From NCBI RefSeq assembly GCF_000024865.1, contig NC_013595.1, positions 3,596,001-3,660,000 on the forward strand: DNA of 64,000 bases. The letters are read 5' to 3'. The translations under genes and the position numbers were made by a program. Shown here in pieces: positions 42,798 through 51,062 of this stretch. This stretch comes from Streptosporangium roseum DSM 43021 (GTDB lineage Bacteria; Actinomycetota; Actinomycetes; Streptosporangiales; Streptosporangiaceae). A model generated the notes under the pieces. It was not told the DNA's origin, ran no database searches, and was given only the letters and a program-made list of their open reading frames with translations. Within the stretch, counting starts at the first letter, position 1; each line of letters opens with the position of its first letter.

Positions 42798-45700
42798 TCA
42801 TGAATCCGCCTCCAGGTCGGCCAGCAGCAGGACCTCAAGCCGTGCGGCGTAGTCGGCCAGCCTCCGCCGTTCGAACAGCAGGCGCACGGGCACCCGCAGG
42901 TCCAGGGCGGCGCTCAGCCGGGCCGTCACGAGGGCGACGGCCACGGAGTGACCGCCGAGTGCGAAGAAGTCGTCGTGCGCGCCGAGGTCGGAGCGGCCCA
43001 GCACGGCGGCCCACACCTCGGCGACCAGCAGCTCGGCCTCGGTGCTCGGCGACACCCGCGAGGCTTCACCGCCGGGTTCGGGCAGAGCGGTGCGGTCCAC
43101 CTTGCCGGAGGCCGTGACGGGCAGAGCATCCAGGAGCACCCAGCGGCGGGGAACCATGTAGTCGGGGAGCCGGGAGCTCAGACGCCGCTCCAGCTCATCG
43201 GTGCCGGTCCCCGGCGGCGCGACGAGGTAGCCGACCAGGTGGTCGCCTCCGTACACGGTCACGACCGCGTCGGCGACGTTCTCGCGGAGCACGGTCTCGA
43301 TCTCGCCCAGCTCGATCCGGTGGCCGCGGACCTTCACCTGCTGATCCCGGCGGCCGAGGAAGTCGAGCGTGCCGTCGGGCCGCCAGCGGGCCAGGTCGCC
43401 GGTACGGTAGCGGCGCCCGCCCAGCGGGTCCTCGGTGAAGGCCGCGGCGGTCAGCTCCGGCCGGCCCCGGTAACCCCTGGCCACGCCGGCGCCGCCGATC
43501 CACAGCTCGCCGGGCCTTCCGGCGGGCAGCACGCGGCCTGCCCGGTCGAGCACGTAGGCCCGCTCCCCGGCCAGTGGCGTGCCGATCGGCACCTGGTCGC
43601 CGACCGGGGCCGTGACCCGGAGCATGGTGGAGTAGATCGTGGTCTCGGTGGGGCCGTAGGCGTTCCACAGTTCGGCGACCCGCTCCAGCAGGTCACCGGC
43701 GAGGGCGGGGTCGAGCACCTCGCCGATGCTGACCACGCGCACGTCCCCGCCGCGCCAGCCGGAGGCGACCAGCATGCGCAGCGTCGTCGGGGTCGCGGTC
43801 ATCAGCGTGACCCCCGCCTCCTCGATCCGCCGCGCGGCGGCCCGCCCGTCAAGCGCGTCGTCACGGCCCAGCAGCTCCAGCCGCAGGCCGTGGCAGAGGC
43901 TCACCCACAGGTCGAAGCCGAACACGTCGAACGAGAACGGTGTCAGGCCGAGCATCACGTCGTCGGGCCTGATCCCCGGGGCGATCGTCATCGAGGCGAC
44001 GAACGCGGCGAGGTTGGCGTGGGTGACCTCGACGCCCTTGGGCCTGCCGGTGGAGCCGGAGGTGTAGAGGACGTAGGCGAGGTCGCGGGGTTCCACCCGT
44101 GAGGGATCAGCGGGATTCGCCCCGTCCTGTACGGCTTCCGCCGAGGGCAGTCCGGCCAGATCGACGACGGTGTCGCCGAGCTTCCCGGCCACCGCCAGCC
44201 CCTCGCCCGCCGCGATGATCATCTTGATGCCGGAGTCGTCGACCTGGTGGCGGAGCCGCCGGAGCGGGTGGCCGGGGTCGAGCGGAACGTAGGCGGCACC
44301 GGCGAGCAGCACGCCCAGCAGCGCCGCGGGGAGGTACCGGTCGCGGGGCAGGCATACGCCCACGCAGGCGCCCGCTGCCGTCGGGCCGAGCGCCGCGGCC
44401 ACCCGTCGCGACCAGCCGGCCAGCTCGCCATAGGTGAGGACGCCGCCGGCGTCGACGACCGCCGGGGCGTGCGGGCGCCGTACCGCCTGCTCCAGCACCG
44501 CCTCCACCACGGTCCGCGGCACGTCGGCGGGCAGCGGCACGCCGGTCCCTGCGGCCAGCAGCGCCGCCCGCTCCTCGGCGCCGACCACCTCGAACGCCGA
44601 CAGCGACCGGTCGGGGTGGGCCAGCGCGTCCACCAGCAGGCGGACCAGCCGGTCGGTGAGGATCTCGGCCCCGGCCCGGTCCAGATGCTCCACGTCGTAC
44701 TCGACCTGGAGCTCGGGCCCGGCCGCCGTGGCGTTGACGTAAACGATCAGCGGCGCCTGGGCGCTGCCCGCGTCCAGCTCGCCGATCAGGTCCACGCCCA
44801 CGCCCTCGCGCTCCAGGGAGAGGGGGACCTCCGTCGGCTGGATGGAGAGCGTGACAGGTGTCAGCACCGCGCCGGGCGGGCGCTCGACGCCGCCGGCCTC
44901 GGCCCGCTCCCACGCGGACAGCGCGCGGTGGTCCATCGCGCGGGCGGTCACGGCTCCCGCGTGCCGTACGGCCGCGCGCAGCGACAGCCCGTCCTCCAGG
45001 CGCAGCCGCACCGGCAGCACGTCGACCAGCACGCCGACCACGGCCTCCAGGCCGGGCTCGGCGCGATCGGCCACGGCGGCGCCGAGGATGACATCCCGCC
45101 GGTCGGTCAGCCCGGCGACCAGCATGCCGAGCACGGTCAGGTAGACGGCGAACGGGGTGGCGCCGCAGTCGGCCGCGAGTTCGCCGACCCGCGCGACCGT
45201 CGCCGGGTCGATCGGGCGAACCAGGCGCTCGCCGCGCAGGCGGCTGGGGTGGTCGTCCGGGCGGGGCAGCAGCTCGTACGGCGGGACCGCCCCGGCGAGC
45301 TCCTCGGCCCAGAAGGCCCGCAACGCCTCGGCGTCTCGGGCGGTCGCCTGCTCGCGCAGCGCGACATCGCCGAGCTGGAGCGGCGGCTCCGGGACGTCGC
45401 CGGAGCGGGTGAGCCCGTCGAGGAGCTCCCGCATGACGATCCCCAGCGACCAGCCGTCGAACGCGGTGTGATCGGTGAGGAGCACCAGCTCCGCGCTGTC
45501 CGGTCCCGACCACAGCAGGGTGGCCCGCAGCAGCGGCGACACCCGGGTGATGTCGAAGTCATGGGCGACCGCGGCCCGCCGCAGCGCGTCGGCCTCCTCC
45601 GCCGAAGCCGGGCGGTGCTCGTCCAGCGGCACCGCCACCGGCGGCCCGATCTCGACGGTCGCGTTGTCCACGACGACGGCGCGCAGCGCCTCGTGGCGGC

Positions 45701-47651
45701 GCACGATCGCGTCCAACGCGGCCCGCAGCGGCTCCGCCGAGGTGAGGCCGCGCAGCCCGAGCCGGAAGGCGATGGCGGTGGCGCCGGGGTTGTGGCTGAC
45801 CTCGCGCAGCAGGAGCATGCCACGCTGGTCCTCGGTCAGCGGGTAGCCGATCCGCCCGGTATGGCGGACCAGCGGCGTCACGGCGGCCGGGGCGGCCTCG
45901 GCGACGTACGCCGCCAGCTCCGCGACCGTGGGCCGCGCCAGGAACGCCGTCAGCGGGACGTGGACCCCGAGCGCGTGCTCGACCCTGGCGCAGATCTTGG
46001 CGGCGGCCAGGGAGTGCCCGCCCAGGTCGAGGAAGTGGTCGTGGACGCCGACCCGCTCGGCGACGAGCACCTCGGCGGTGATGGCGGCGAGCCGCCGCTC
46101 GGTCTCGTCGCGGGGGGCGACGTACTCGTTCCCGGCTGCGTCCACGGTGGCGGAGGAGGCCGGGGTGGCGGAGTCCCGGGCGGAGGAGAACGTCACCGCG
46201 GGAAGCCGGGAGCGGTCGGCCTTCCCCGTGGGGCCCACGGGGATGGCGTCGAGGAACACGATCCTGGAGGGGATCATGTAGTCGGGCAGCCAGTCGCGCA
46301 ACCAGAGCCGCAACCGCCCGTCGTCGAGGCCGGGACCGGCCGGTTCGACGTAGGCGACCAGCCGCCGGGTGCCCTCCTCGTCGATGGGGGCGAGCACGAC
46401 GGCGTGGTTCACCAGCGGGTGGCGTACCAGCCTGCCCTGCACCTCGCCCAGCTCGACGCGGAAGCCCGCGACCTTCACCTGGTCGTCGATCCGCCCCTCG
46501 TAGAAGTGGACTCCGCCCTCTCTGCGGACCAGGTCGCCGGTGCGGTAGTGGCGCACGCCTCCGGCGTCGGTCACGAACCGCTCGGCGGTCAGCTCGGGCC
46601 GGTTCAGGTAACCCCGGCCGACCAGCGGACCGGCCACCCACAGCTCGCCGAGCTCGCCGTCGCCGAGCGCCTCGCCGCCGGCGCCGCGCACCGACAGCTC
46701 CGACCAGGCGTACGGCGTGCCGATCGGCGGCTCGCCCGTATGGTCCCTGGAGATCTCGTGAGCGCAGCAGTGCACGGTGCACTCGGTCGGCCCGTACAGG
46801 TTCACCATGCGCCGCACGCCGGGGTTGGCGAAGACGCGGTCGGCCAGCGCCCGGCTCACCGGCTCGCCGCTGGAGAGCACCGTGCGCACACCCGGGGGCA
46901 GCGGCTCCCGCAGCAGCGCGGTCAGCGCCGAGGCCGCCGCGCTGATCATCGTGACCTCGTCCCTGGCGGGCAGGGTGTGCAGTGCGAGGGGGTTCTCCGC
47001 CATGATCACCGTGCCGCCCAGCAGCAGGGGGAGGTAGAGCTGGGGGACGGACGGATCGAAGCAGACCGAGGTCGAGGCGAGGAACCCGGCCAGTTCCCCG
47101 GCGGTGAAGTGGTCGGCGTCCCAGCGCAGCAGCGTCATCACGTTGCGGTGTTCGATCACGACGCCCTTGGGGCGGCCGGTCGAGCCGGAGGTGTACATGA
47201 CGTAGGCCAGGTCGGCCGGGTCGCTCGGCAGGTCCGGATCATCCTGCGAACGGTCACCGACCGTGTCCACCAGGATGAGGTCGCGCCCCGGCAGCCGCTC
47301 CGCCGGCGCCGCGGAGGTCACCACGTGTGACACTCCGGCGTCCTCGACGATGAACTCCAGGCGGTCGGCCGGATAGGCCGGGTCCAGCGGCACGTAGGCG
47401 GCGCCGGTCTTCCAGACGCCCAGCAGCGCCGCGATCAGCGTCTCGTCGCGGTTCAGGCACACGCCGACGGTCGAGCCTCGCCGTACTCCCCGGGAGACGA
47501 GTTCGTGTGCTATCCGGTTGGCCTGAGCGTTGAGGTCGGTGTAGGTCGTGCGGGTCGTCCCCGCGATGATCGCCGTGCGCTGCGGGGTCCGTCGCGCCTG
47601 CTGCTCGAAGGCCTTGTGGACAGGTTCGAGCAGGGCAAGTTTGCCAGCCAC
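42798..47651 (-). CDS. Non-ribosomal peptide synthetase (A-T-C-A-T)
   Basis: A 1617-residue, two-module initiating NRPS. Domains: adenylation 1 (about 5-485; YTSGSTGRPKGVVIEHRN, YRTGDLVRR), carrier 1 with S547 in DLGGHSLA, condensation (about 600-1020; DHTAFDGWS, keeping the second His of HHxxxDG), adenylation 2 (about 1035-1500; YTSGSTGRPKGVEVTHAN, YGPTETTIYS), carrier 2 with S1569 in ALGGHSVAV. It starts directly with an A domain, so no starter acylation is expected. By eye the pocket codes are DPPSLSLVHK-like and DVFTVIAIYK-like; no confident amino acid. GTG 47651 follows AGGAG. Together with NRPS 2 it predicts a tripeptide. No MbtH-like gene is seen here. Confidence 0.93.
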   Translation of the reverse strand: MAGKLALLEPVHKAFEQQARRTPQRTAIIAGTTRTTYTDLNAQANRIAHELVSRGVRRGSTVGVCLNRDETLIAALLGVWKTGAAYVPLDPAYPADRLEFIVEDAGVSHVVTSAAPAERLPGRDLILVDTVGDRSQDDPDLPSDPADLAYVMYTSGSTGRPKGVVIEHRNVMTLLRWDADHFTAGELAGFLASTSVCFDPSVPQLYLPLLLGGTVIMAENPLALHTLPARDEVTMISAAASALTALLREPLPPGVRTVLSSGEPVSRALADRVFANPGVRRMVNLYGPTECTVHCCAHEISRDHTGEPPIGTPYAWSELSVRGAGGEALGDGELGELWVAGPLVGRGYLNRPELTAERFVTDAGGVRHYRTGDLVRREGGVHFYEGRIDDQVKVAGFRVELGEVQGRLVRHPLVNHAVVLAPIDEEGTRRLVAYVEPAGPGLDDGRLRLWLRDWLPDYMIPSRIVFLDAIPVGPTGKADRSRLPAVTFSSARDSATPASSATVDAAGNEYVAPRDETERRLAAITAEVLVAERVGVHDHFLDLGGHSLAAAKICARVEHALGVHVPLTAFLARPTVAELAAYVAEAAPAAVTPLVRHTGRIGYPLTEDQRGMLLLREVSHNPGATAIAFRLGLRGLTSAEPLRAALDAIVRRHEALRAVVVDNATVEIGPPVAVPLDEHRPASAEEADALRRAAVAHDFDITRVSPLLRATLLWSGPDSAELVLLTDHTAFDGWSLGIVMRELLDGLTRSGDVPEPPLQLGDVALREQATARDAEALRAFWAEELAGAVPPYELLPRPDDHPSRLRGERLVRPIDPATVARVGELAADCGATPFAVYLTVLGMLVAGLTDRRDVILGAAVADRAEPGLEAVVGVLVDVLPVRLRLEDGLSLRAAVRHAGAVTARAMDHRALSAWERAEAGGVERPPGAVLTPVTLSIQPTEVPLSLEREGVGVDLIGELDAGSAQAPLIVYVNATAAGPELQVEYDVEHLDRAGAEILTDRLVRLLVDALAHPDRSLSAFEVVGAEERAALLAAGTGVPLPADVPRTVVEAVLEQAVRRPHAPAVVDAGGVLTYGELAGWSRRVAAALGPTAAGACVGVCLPRDRYLPAALLGVLLAGAAYVPLDPGHPLRRLRHQVDDSGIKMIIAAGEGLAVAGKLGDTVVDLAGLPSAEAVQDGANPADPSRVEPRDLAYVLYTSGSTGRPKGVEVTHANLAAFVASMTIAPGIRPDDVMLGLTPFSFDVFGFDLWVSLCHGLRLELLGRDDALDGRAAARRIEEAGVTLMTATPTTLRMLVASGWRGGDVRVVSIGEVLDPALAGDLLERVAELWNAYGPTETTIYSTMLRVTAPVGDQVPIGTPLAGERAYVLDRAGRVLPAGRPGELWIGGAGVARGYRGRPELTAAAFTEDPLGGRRYRTGDLARWRPDGTLDFLGRRDQQVKVRGHRIELGEIETVLRENVADAVVTVYGGDHLVGYLVAPPGTGTDELERRLSSRLPDYMVPRRWVLLDALPVTASGKVDRTALPEPGGEASRVSPSTEAELLVAEVWAAVLGRSDLGAHDDFFALGGHSVAVALVTARLSAALDLRVPVRLLFERRRLADYAARLEVLLLADLEADS

Positions 47652-47906
47652 CTCTGGTCTCCTCTTGGCGTACGGAAAAGGGGGCATAGGCCGTACGACG
47701 GCAAGGGTGACAAAGGGTGTTCTGGCAAGGTAGGGCAAAGATCTTTTTGTTACCCGAACGGTATTGGTTAGGACAAATTACCCCCGAGTGGGCTTTCGAT
47801 TACCCTGTGTGACATGGCGTCCCATAGTTCGCGCAGGCGGACAGCGCCGCGATGGGACACGTCGGTCACCTGCGCGTGGTCGCCGAGCGGGCCGGCGGCC
47901 CCGGGG

Positions 47907-47938
47907 GGTTCGCCGGCCGCCGTCGCGGCCGGCGAACC
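47907..47938 (-). terminator. Terminator after the dual-CBM25 amylase
   Basis: A 14-bp GC stem (47907-47920 with 47925-47938) closing a tetraloop just beyond the amylase stop. It also shields the NRPS promoter region (47652-47906), where no further gene is seen. Confidence 0.8.
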
Positions 47939-47943
47939 GTGTC

Positions 47944-50937
47944 CTACCTCAGGTACGGCCCCGCCGTACCGATCTTCCCGGGGGCCGGGTTGCCGGGCAG
48001 TGACAGGACGTAGGCCCGCAGGTTGCCTTTGCCGCCGCCGGCGATCGTGAGCGTCCCGCCGGTCACGGCCTTGCTGTCACCGGTGACCGCGTCGACGTAG
48101 GTGCCGTTCGGGATGCCGGTGAAGGTGGCGCCCCCGGAGACCGAGACCAGCACGAAGCTGTCCACCGCCCCCTGGGTGAAGCGGCGCTTGTAGGCCATCT
48201 GGCCCGTGACGCCCTCGGTCGAGTACTGCCCCTTCTGCAGTGCCGGGATGGCCCGGCGGATCTGGTTGAGCCGCTGCACGTGCTTGACCAGCGGCTTGTC
48301 CAGCGTCTGCGCCACCGCGCCGGTGGCCGAGGAGACGACGCCGAAGCCGGAGGCGGTGACGCTGCCCGCGAGGTGGTCGCCGTAGTAGGCGCGGCCGGTG
48401 GTCGCCAGCGGGCAGGTGGGCCCGCAGTCGATCCTCTGACCCTTCTGGAACTCGATCTCCGAGCCGTAGTAGAGCGTCGGGATGCCGCGGAAGGTCCACA
48501 TCAGCGACATGTTCTCCGCCCACGCGTCGGTCCCGCCGGTGTAGCGCTCGTTGGACTTGTTGGGGCCGTAGTCGTGGGAGTCGACGTAGACGGTGTTGTA
48601 GGTGGCGTCGTTGTAGCTGTCGTCGGAGTCCTTGCCGTTGTTGAAGGCGTTGGGCGCGTCGCCGAAGTTCATGTGCATGCGCATGTCGATGACGTTCATG
48701 CCGGAGAACTTCGAGTGGTCGGGCGCGTGGTAGGCGTTGCCGCGCAGGAAGGCGTTGTCGGTGGTGGGCTGGTTGCCGGTGCCCATCAGGTTCTCGTAGT
48801 CGAACTGCTCGACGACCGCCCTGGCGTCGTCGGGGTTGAACTCCCTGCGCTCCTTCCAGGTGTAGAACTGCGCGGAGTGGTTGACCGAGCCGCGGTTCCA
48901 CTTGTCGTTGACGAACGCCCCGACCTCGCCGAAGACGTAGAAGTCCTTGCCCTTGTCCCCGTGCGTGGCCACGGCGTGCTGCTGCAGGGCCGGCAGGAAG
49001 CGGCGGTTCCACACCAGCCGCGAGACGTGCACGGCGGTGTCGACGCGGAAGCCGTCGACGCCCATGTCGATGTACTTGTTGTAGGCGTCGATCAGGTAGT
49101 CCTGCACCGCCTTGTTCTCGGTGTTGAGGTCGGCCAGGTCGTCGTGGAGCCAGCAGCTCTTGGAGTCCGAGCCCTCCCAGTTGCCGATCCAGCACTGGTG
49201 ATAGGACTCCGCGGGGAACATGCCCGAGGTAGGGCTGGGCCACTGGCAGTTGTGGATGGTGAAGCCCTCGGGGCTCTTCCACTGGGTGGGCGTGCCGTAG
49301 TCCCTGCAGGTGTTGCCCGCCGGGGCCGCGGTGGACCACAGGTCGCCGTTGTACGGCCTGCCCTTGGCCATCTCGTTCTGCCTGGCCGTCAGCTCCGGGT
49401 CGTCGCCCTGGTGCTCCTCCAGCGGGTCGTACTCCTTGCCCGGGACCTTCTCGCTGTAGAGCCACTTCCACTGCTCGTCACGCGCGCCCCACACCGGGGG
49501 GACGTACAACCCCTTGGCTCCCCAGCGGGAGCTGTGGTTGTAGACCACGTCCTGGAAGATCTTGATGCCCTTGGCGTGCGCCTTGTCGATCAGGTCCTGG
49601 TAGGTCGCGCCGGGGGTCTCCAGCCGCGTGTCGACACGGTGGAAGTCCCAGCCGTGGTAGCCGTGGAAGTCGTAGTCGGAGCGGTTGAGCACGACCGGGG
49701 TGATCCACAGAGCGGAGAAGCCGAGGCCCTTGATGTAGTCGAGCTTGTCGATCAGGCCCTTGAAGTCGCCGCGGAACATCGGGTCGTTGTTCCTGGCGTT
49801 GCCGGAGACGGTGTGCTGGCCGCCGCCGCGGTTGTTGGAGGTGTCGCCGTCGTTGAAGCGGGCGGTCATCACGAAGTAGATGGAGTCCTCGCGCGGGTCG
49901 CCGCCCAGTGGCGAGCCCTTGGCCGGTCCTGGCGGGGCGTCGCCGGTCTTCGCCGCCGCCTCGGGGCTCGCCCCGGACCGGTTGCCCGCCGCGTCGCGGG
50001 CCCTGACCGTGTAGGCGTAGGTGGTCTGCTCCTCCAGGCGGGCGTCGGTGTAGACGGTGTTGGTGCCCGTTGTGAGCGTCACCGGGGCCTCGGAGCCCTT
50101 CCTGCGGGTGATCTCGTAGCCGGTCACCGCGATGTCGTCGCCGGCCTCGTTCCAGCTCAGCTTGACGGTGGTGCCCTCCGCCGTGGCGGTCAGCCCGGTG
50201 GGGACGGAGGGGGCGGTGGTGTCCGGGGGTTCGGGGGTGCACGGCTCGGTGGCGTTCGCGCGCACCGCCCCGTCCTTGACGGTGGTCAGTCCGGTGCCGA
50301 TGGCGTAGTCGGCGCCGTTGTTGTTGTCCCAGGTGCCGGAGCCGTTGTTGAAGGCGGCCTTGAGGCCGGTGGCGGTGCCGAGGTCGACGGTCTTCCTGGC
50401 CCAGTCGGCGCAGGCGGTCTCGTCCATGGCGACGCCGGGGACGGGGGTCCAGGTCCCGCCGGTGGGCTGGTAGTGGATGTTGGCGGCGCTCCAGCCCCTG
50501 GTCTTCTTGTGGAAGTAGACGACGGCCTGCTTGCCGGGCGGCTCGGTCGGTCCACCGCCGGGGCAGGGGTCGCCGGCGGTGACCTGGCCGCCGGAGACCT
50601 TCACGGCCCCGGCGCCGATGGTGTAGTCGCGGCCGCCGTTGTTGTCCCAGGTGCCGGAGCCGTTGTTGAAGGCGGCCTTGAGCCCGGTGGCGGTGCCGAG
50701 GTCGACGGTCTTCTTCTTCCAGCCCGCGCAGGCGGTCTCGTCCATGGCGACGCCGGGGACGGGGGTCCAGCTTCCGCCGGTGGGCTGGTAGTGGATGTTG
50801 GCGCCGGTCCAGGCGGTGGCGTAGTAGACGGTCACGCTGTTGGCCGCCAGCGCCGCCGAGAGCGGGACGGCGACGCCGGCCAGGCCGAGGACCGCGACGG
50901 TGAGCAGCCGGAGAGCGCGTCGGGGGGATGAGCGCAT
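47944..50937 (-). CDS. Secreted alpha-amylase with two CBM25 modules and a fibronectin III domain
   Basis: A 997-residue exported GH13 enzyme. Signal peptide about 1-31; CBM25 starch-binding modules at about 34-115 and 137-225 (ANIHYQPTGG(S/T)WTPVPGVAMDETA); FnIII about 243-330; GH13 barrel about 350-900 with catalytic D633 (GVDGFRVDTAVH), E671 (VFGEVGAF) and D789 (YVDSHDYGP); small beta C-terminal domain. It hydrolyses alpha-1,4 bonds of starch outside the cell. It follows the second amylase after a triple hairpin, and its CBM25 DNA is nearly identical to that neighbour. ATG 50937 follows GGAGGAGA. Confidence 0.93.
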   Translation of the reverse strand: MRSSPRRALRLLTVAVLGLAGVAVPLSAALAANSVTVYYATAWTGANIHYQPTGGSWTPVPGVAMDETACAGWKKKTVDLGTATGLKAAFNNGSGTWDNNGGRDYTIGAGAVKVSGGQVTAGDPCPGGGPTEPPGKQAVVYFHKKTRGWSAANIHYQPTGGTWTPVPGVAMDETACADWARKTVDLGTATGLKAAFNNGSGTWDNNNGADYAIGTGLTTVKDGAVRANATEPCTPEPPDTTAPSVPTGLTATAEGTTVKLSWNEAGDDIAVTGYEITRRKGSEAPVTLTTGTNTVYTDARLEEQTTYAYTVRARDAAGNRSGASPEAAAKTGDAPPGPAKGSPLGGDPREDSIYFVMTARFNDGDTSNNRGGGQHTVSGNARNNDPMFRGDFKGLIDKLDYIKGLGFSALWITPVVLNRSDYDFHGYHGWDFHRVDTRLETPGATYQDLIDKAHAKGIKIFQDVVYNHSSRWGAKGLYVPPVWGARDEQWKWLYSEKVPGKEYDPLEEHQGDDPELTARQNEMAKGRPYNGDLWSTAAPAGNTCRDYGTPTQWKSPEGFTIHNCQWPSPTSGMFPAESYHQCWIGNWEGSDSKSCWLHDDLADLNTENKAVQDYLIDAYNKYIDMGVDGFRVDTAVHVSRLVWNRRFLPALQQHAVATHGDKGKDFYVFGEVGAFVNDKWNRGSVNHSAQFYTWKERREFNPDDARAVVEQFDYENLMGTGNQPTTDNAFLRGNAYHAPDHSKFSGMNVIDMRMHMNFGDAPNAFNNGKDSDDSYNDATYNTVYVDSHDYGPNKSNERYTGGTDAWAENMSLMWTFRGIPTLYYGSEIEFQKGQRIDCGPTCPLATTGRAYYGDHLAGSVTASGFGVVSSATGAVAQTLDKPLVKHVQRLNQIRRAIPALQKGQYSTEGVTGQMAYKRRFTQGAVDSFVLVSVSGGATFTGIPNGTYVDAVTGDSKAVTGGTLTIAGGGKGNLRAYVLSLPGNPAPGKIGTAGPYLR
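50296..50490 (-). repeat. CBM25-coding repeat, copy A
   Basis: Second CBM25 module of the 997-residue amylase. It aligns without gaps to copies B and C from the GCCGATGG start for about 190 bp, with more differences, mainly at the ends. Confidence 0.75.
50614..50832 (-). repeat. CBM25-coding repeat, copy B
   Basis: First CBM25 module of the 997-residue amylase. It matches copy C (51456-51674) at 213 of 219 positions by eye, across two different genes. Confidence 0.9.
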
Positions 50938-50964
50938 GGGGTCTCCTCCGTGTGAGGCTGTGGG

Positions 50965-51056
50965 GCGGTCCCGGGCTCACCGGAGCCCGGGACCGCGAGG
51001 GGGTGGCCCCGGGCTCACCGGAGCCCGGGACGGCCGGCCGGGCCGCGGCCCGGCCG
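50965..51056 (-). terminator. Tandem GC hairpins between the two amylase genes
   Basis: Three inverted repeats in a row: a 14-bp stem with ACCG loop (50965-50996), a 9-bp stem with the same GGGCTC-ACCG-GAGCCC core (51008-51029) and a perfect 22-bp palindrome (51035-51056). They fill most of the 125-base gap and probably terminate or attenuate between the amylases. Confidence 0.75.
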
Positions 51057-51062
51057 CGATGC

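Noticed and set aside
47763..47781. Possible IdeR/DmdR1 iron box (ATTGGTTAGGACAAATTAC) upstream of the NRPS genes
   Set aside because: Only the left half matches the TTAGGTTAGGCTAACCTAA consensus; about 12 of 19 positions agree by eye, too weak to claim iron control or a siderophore product.
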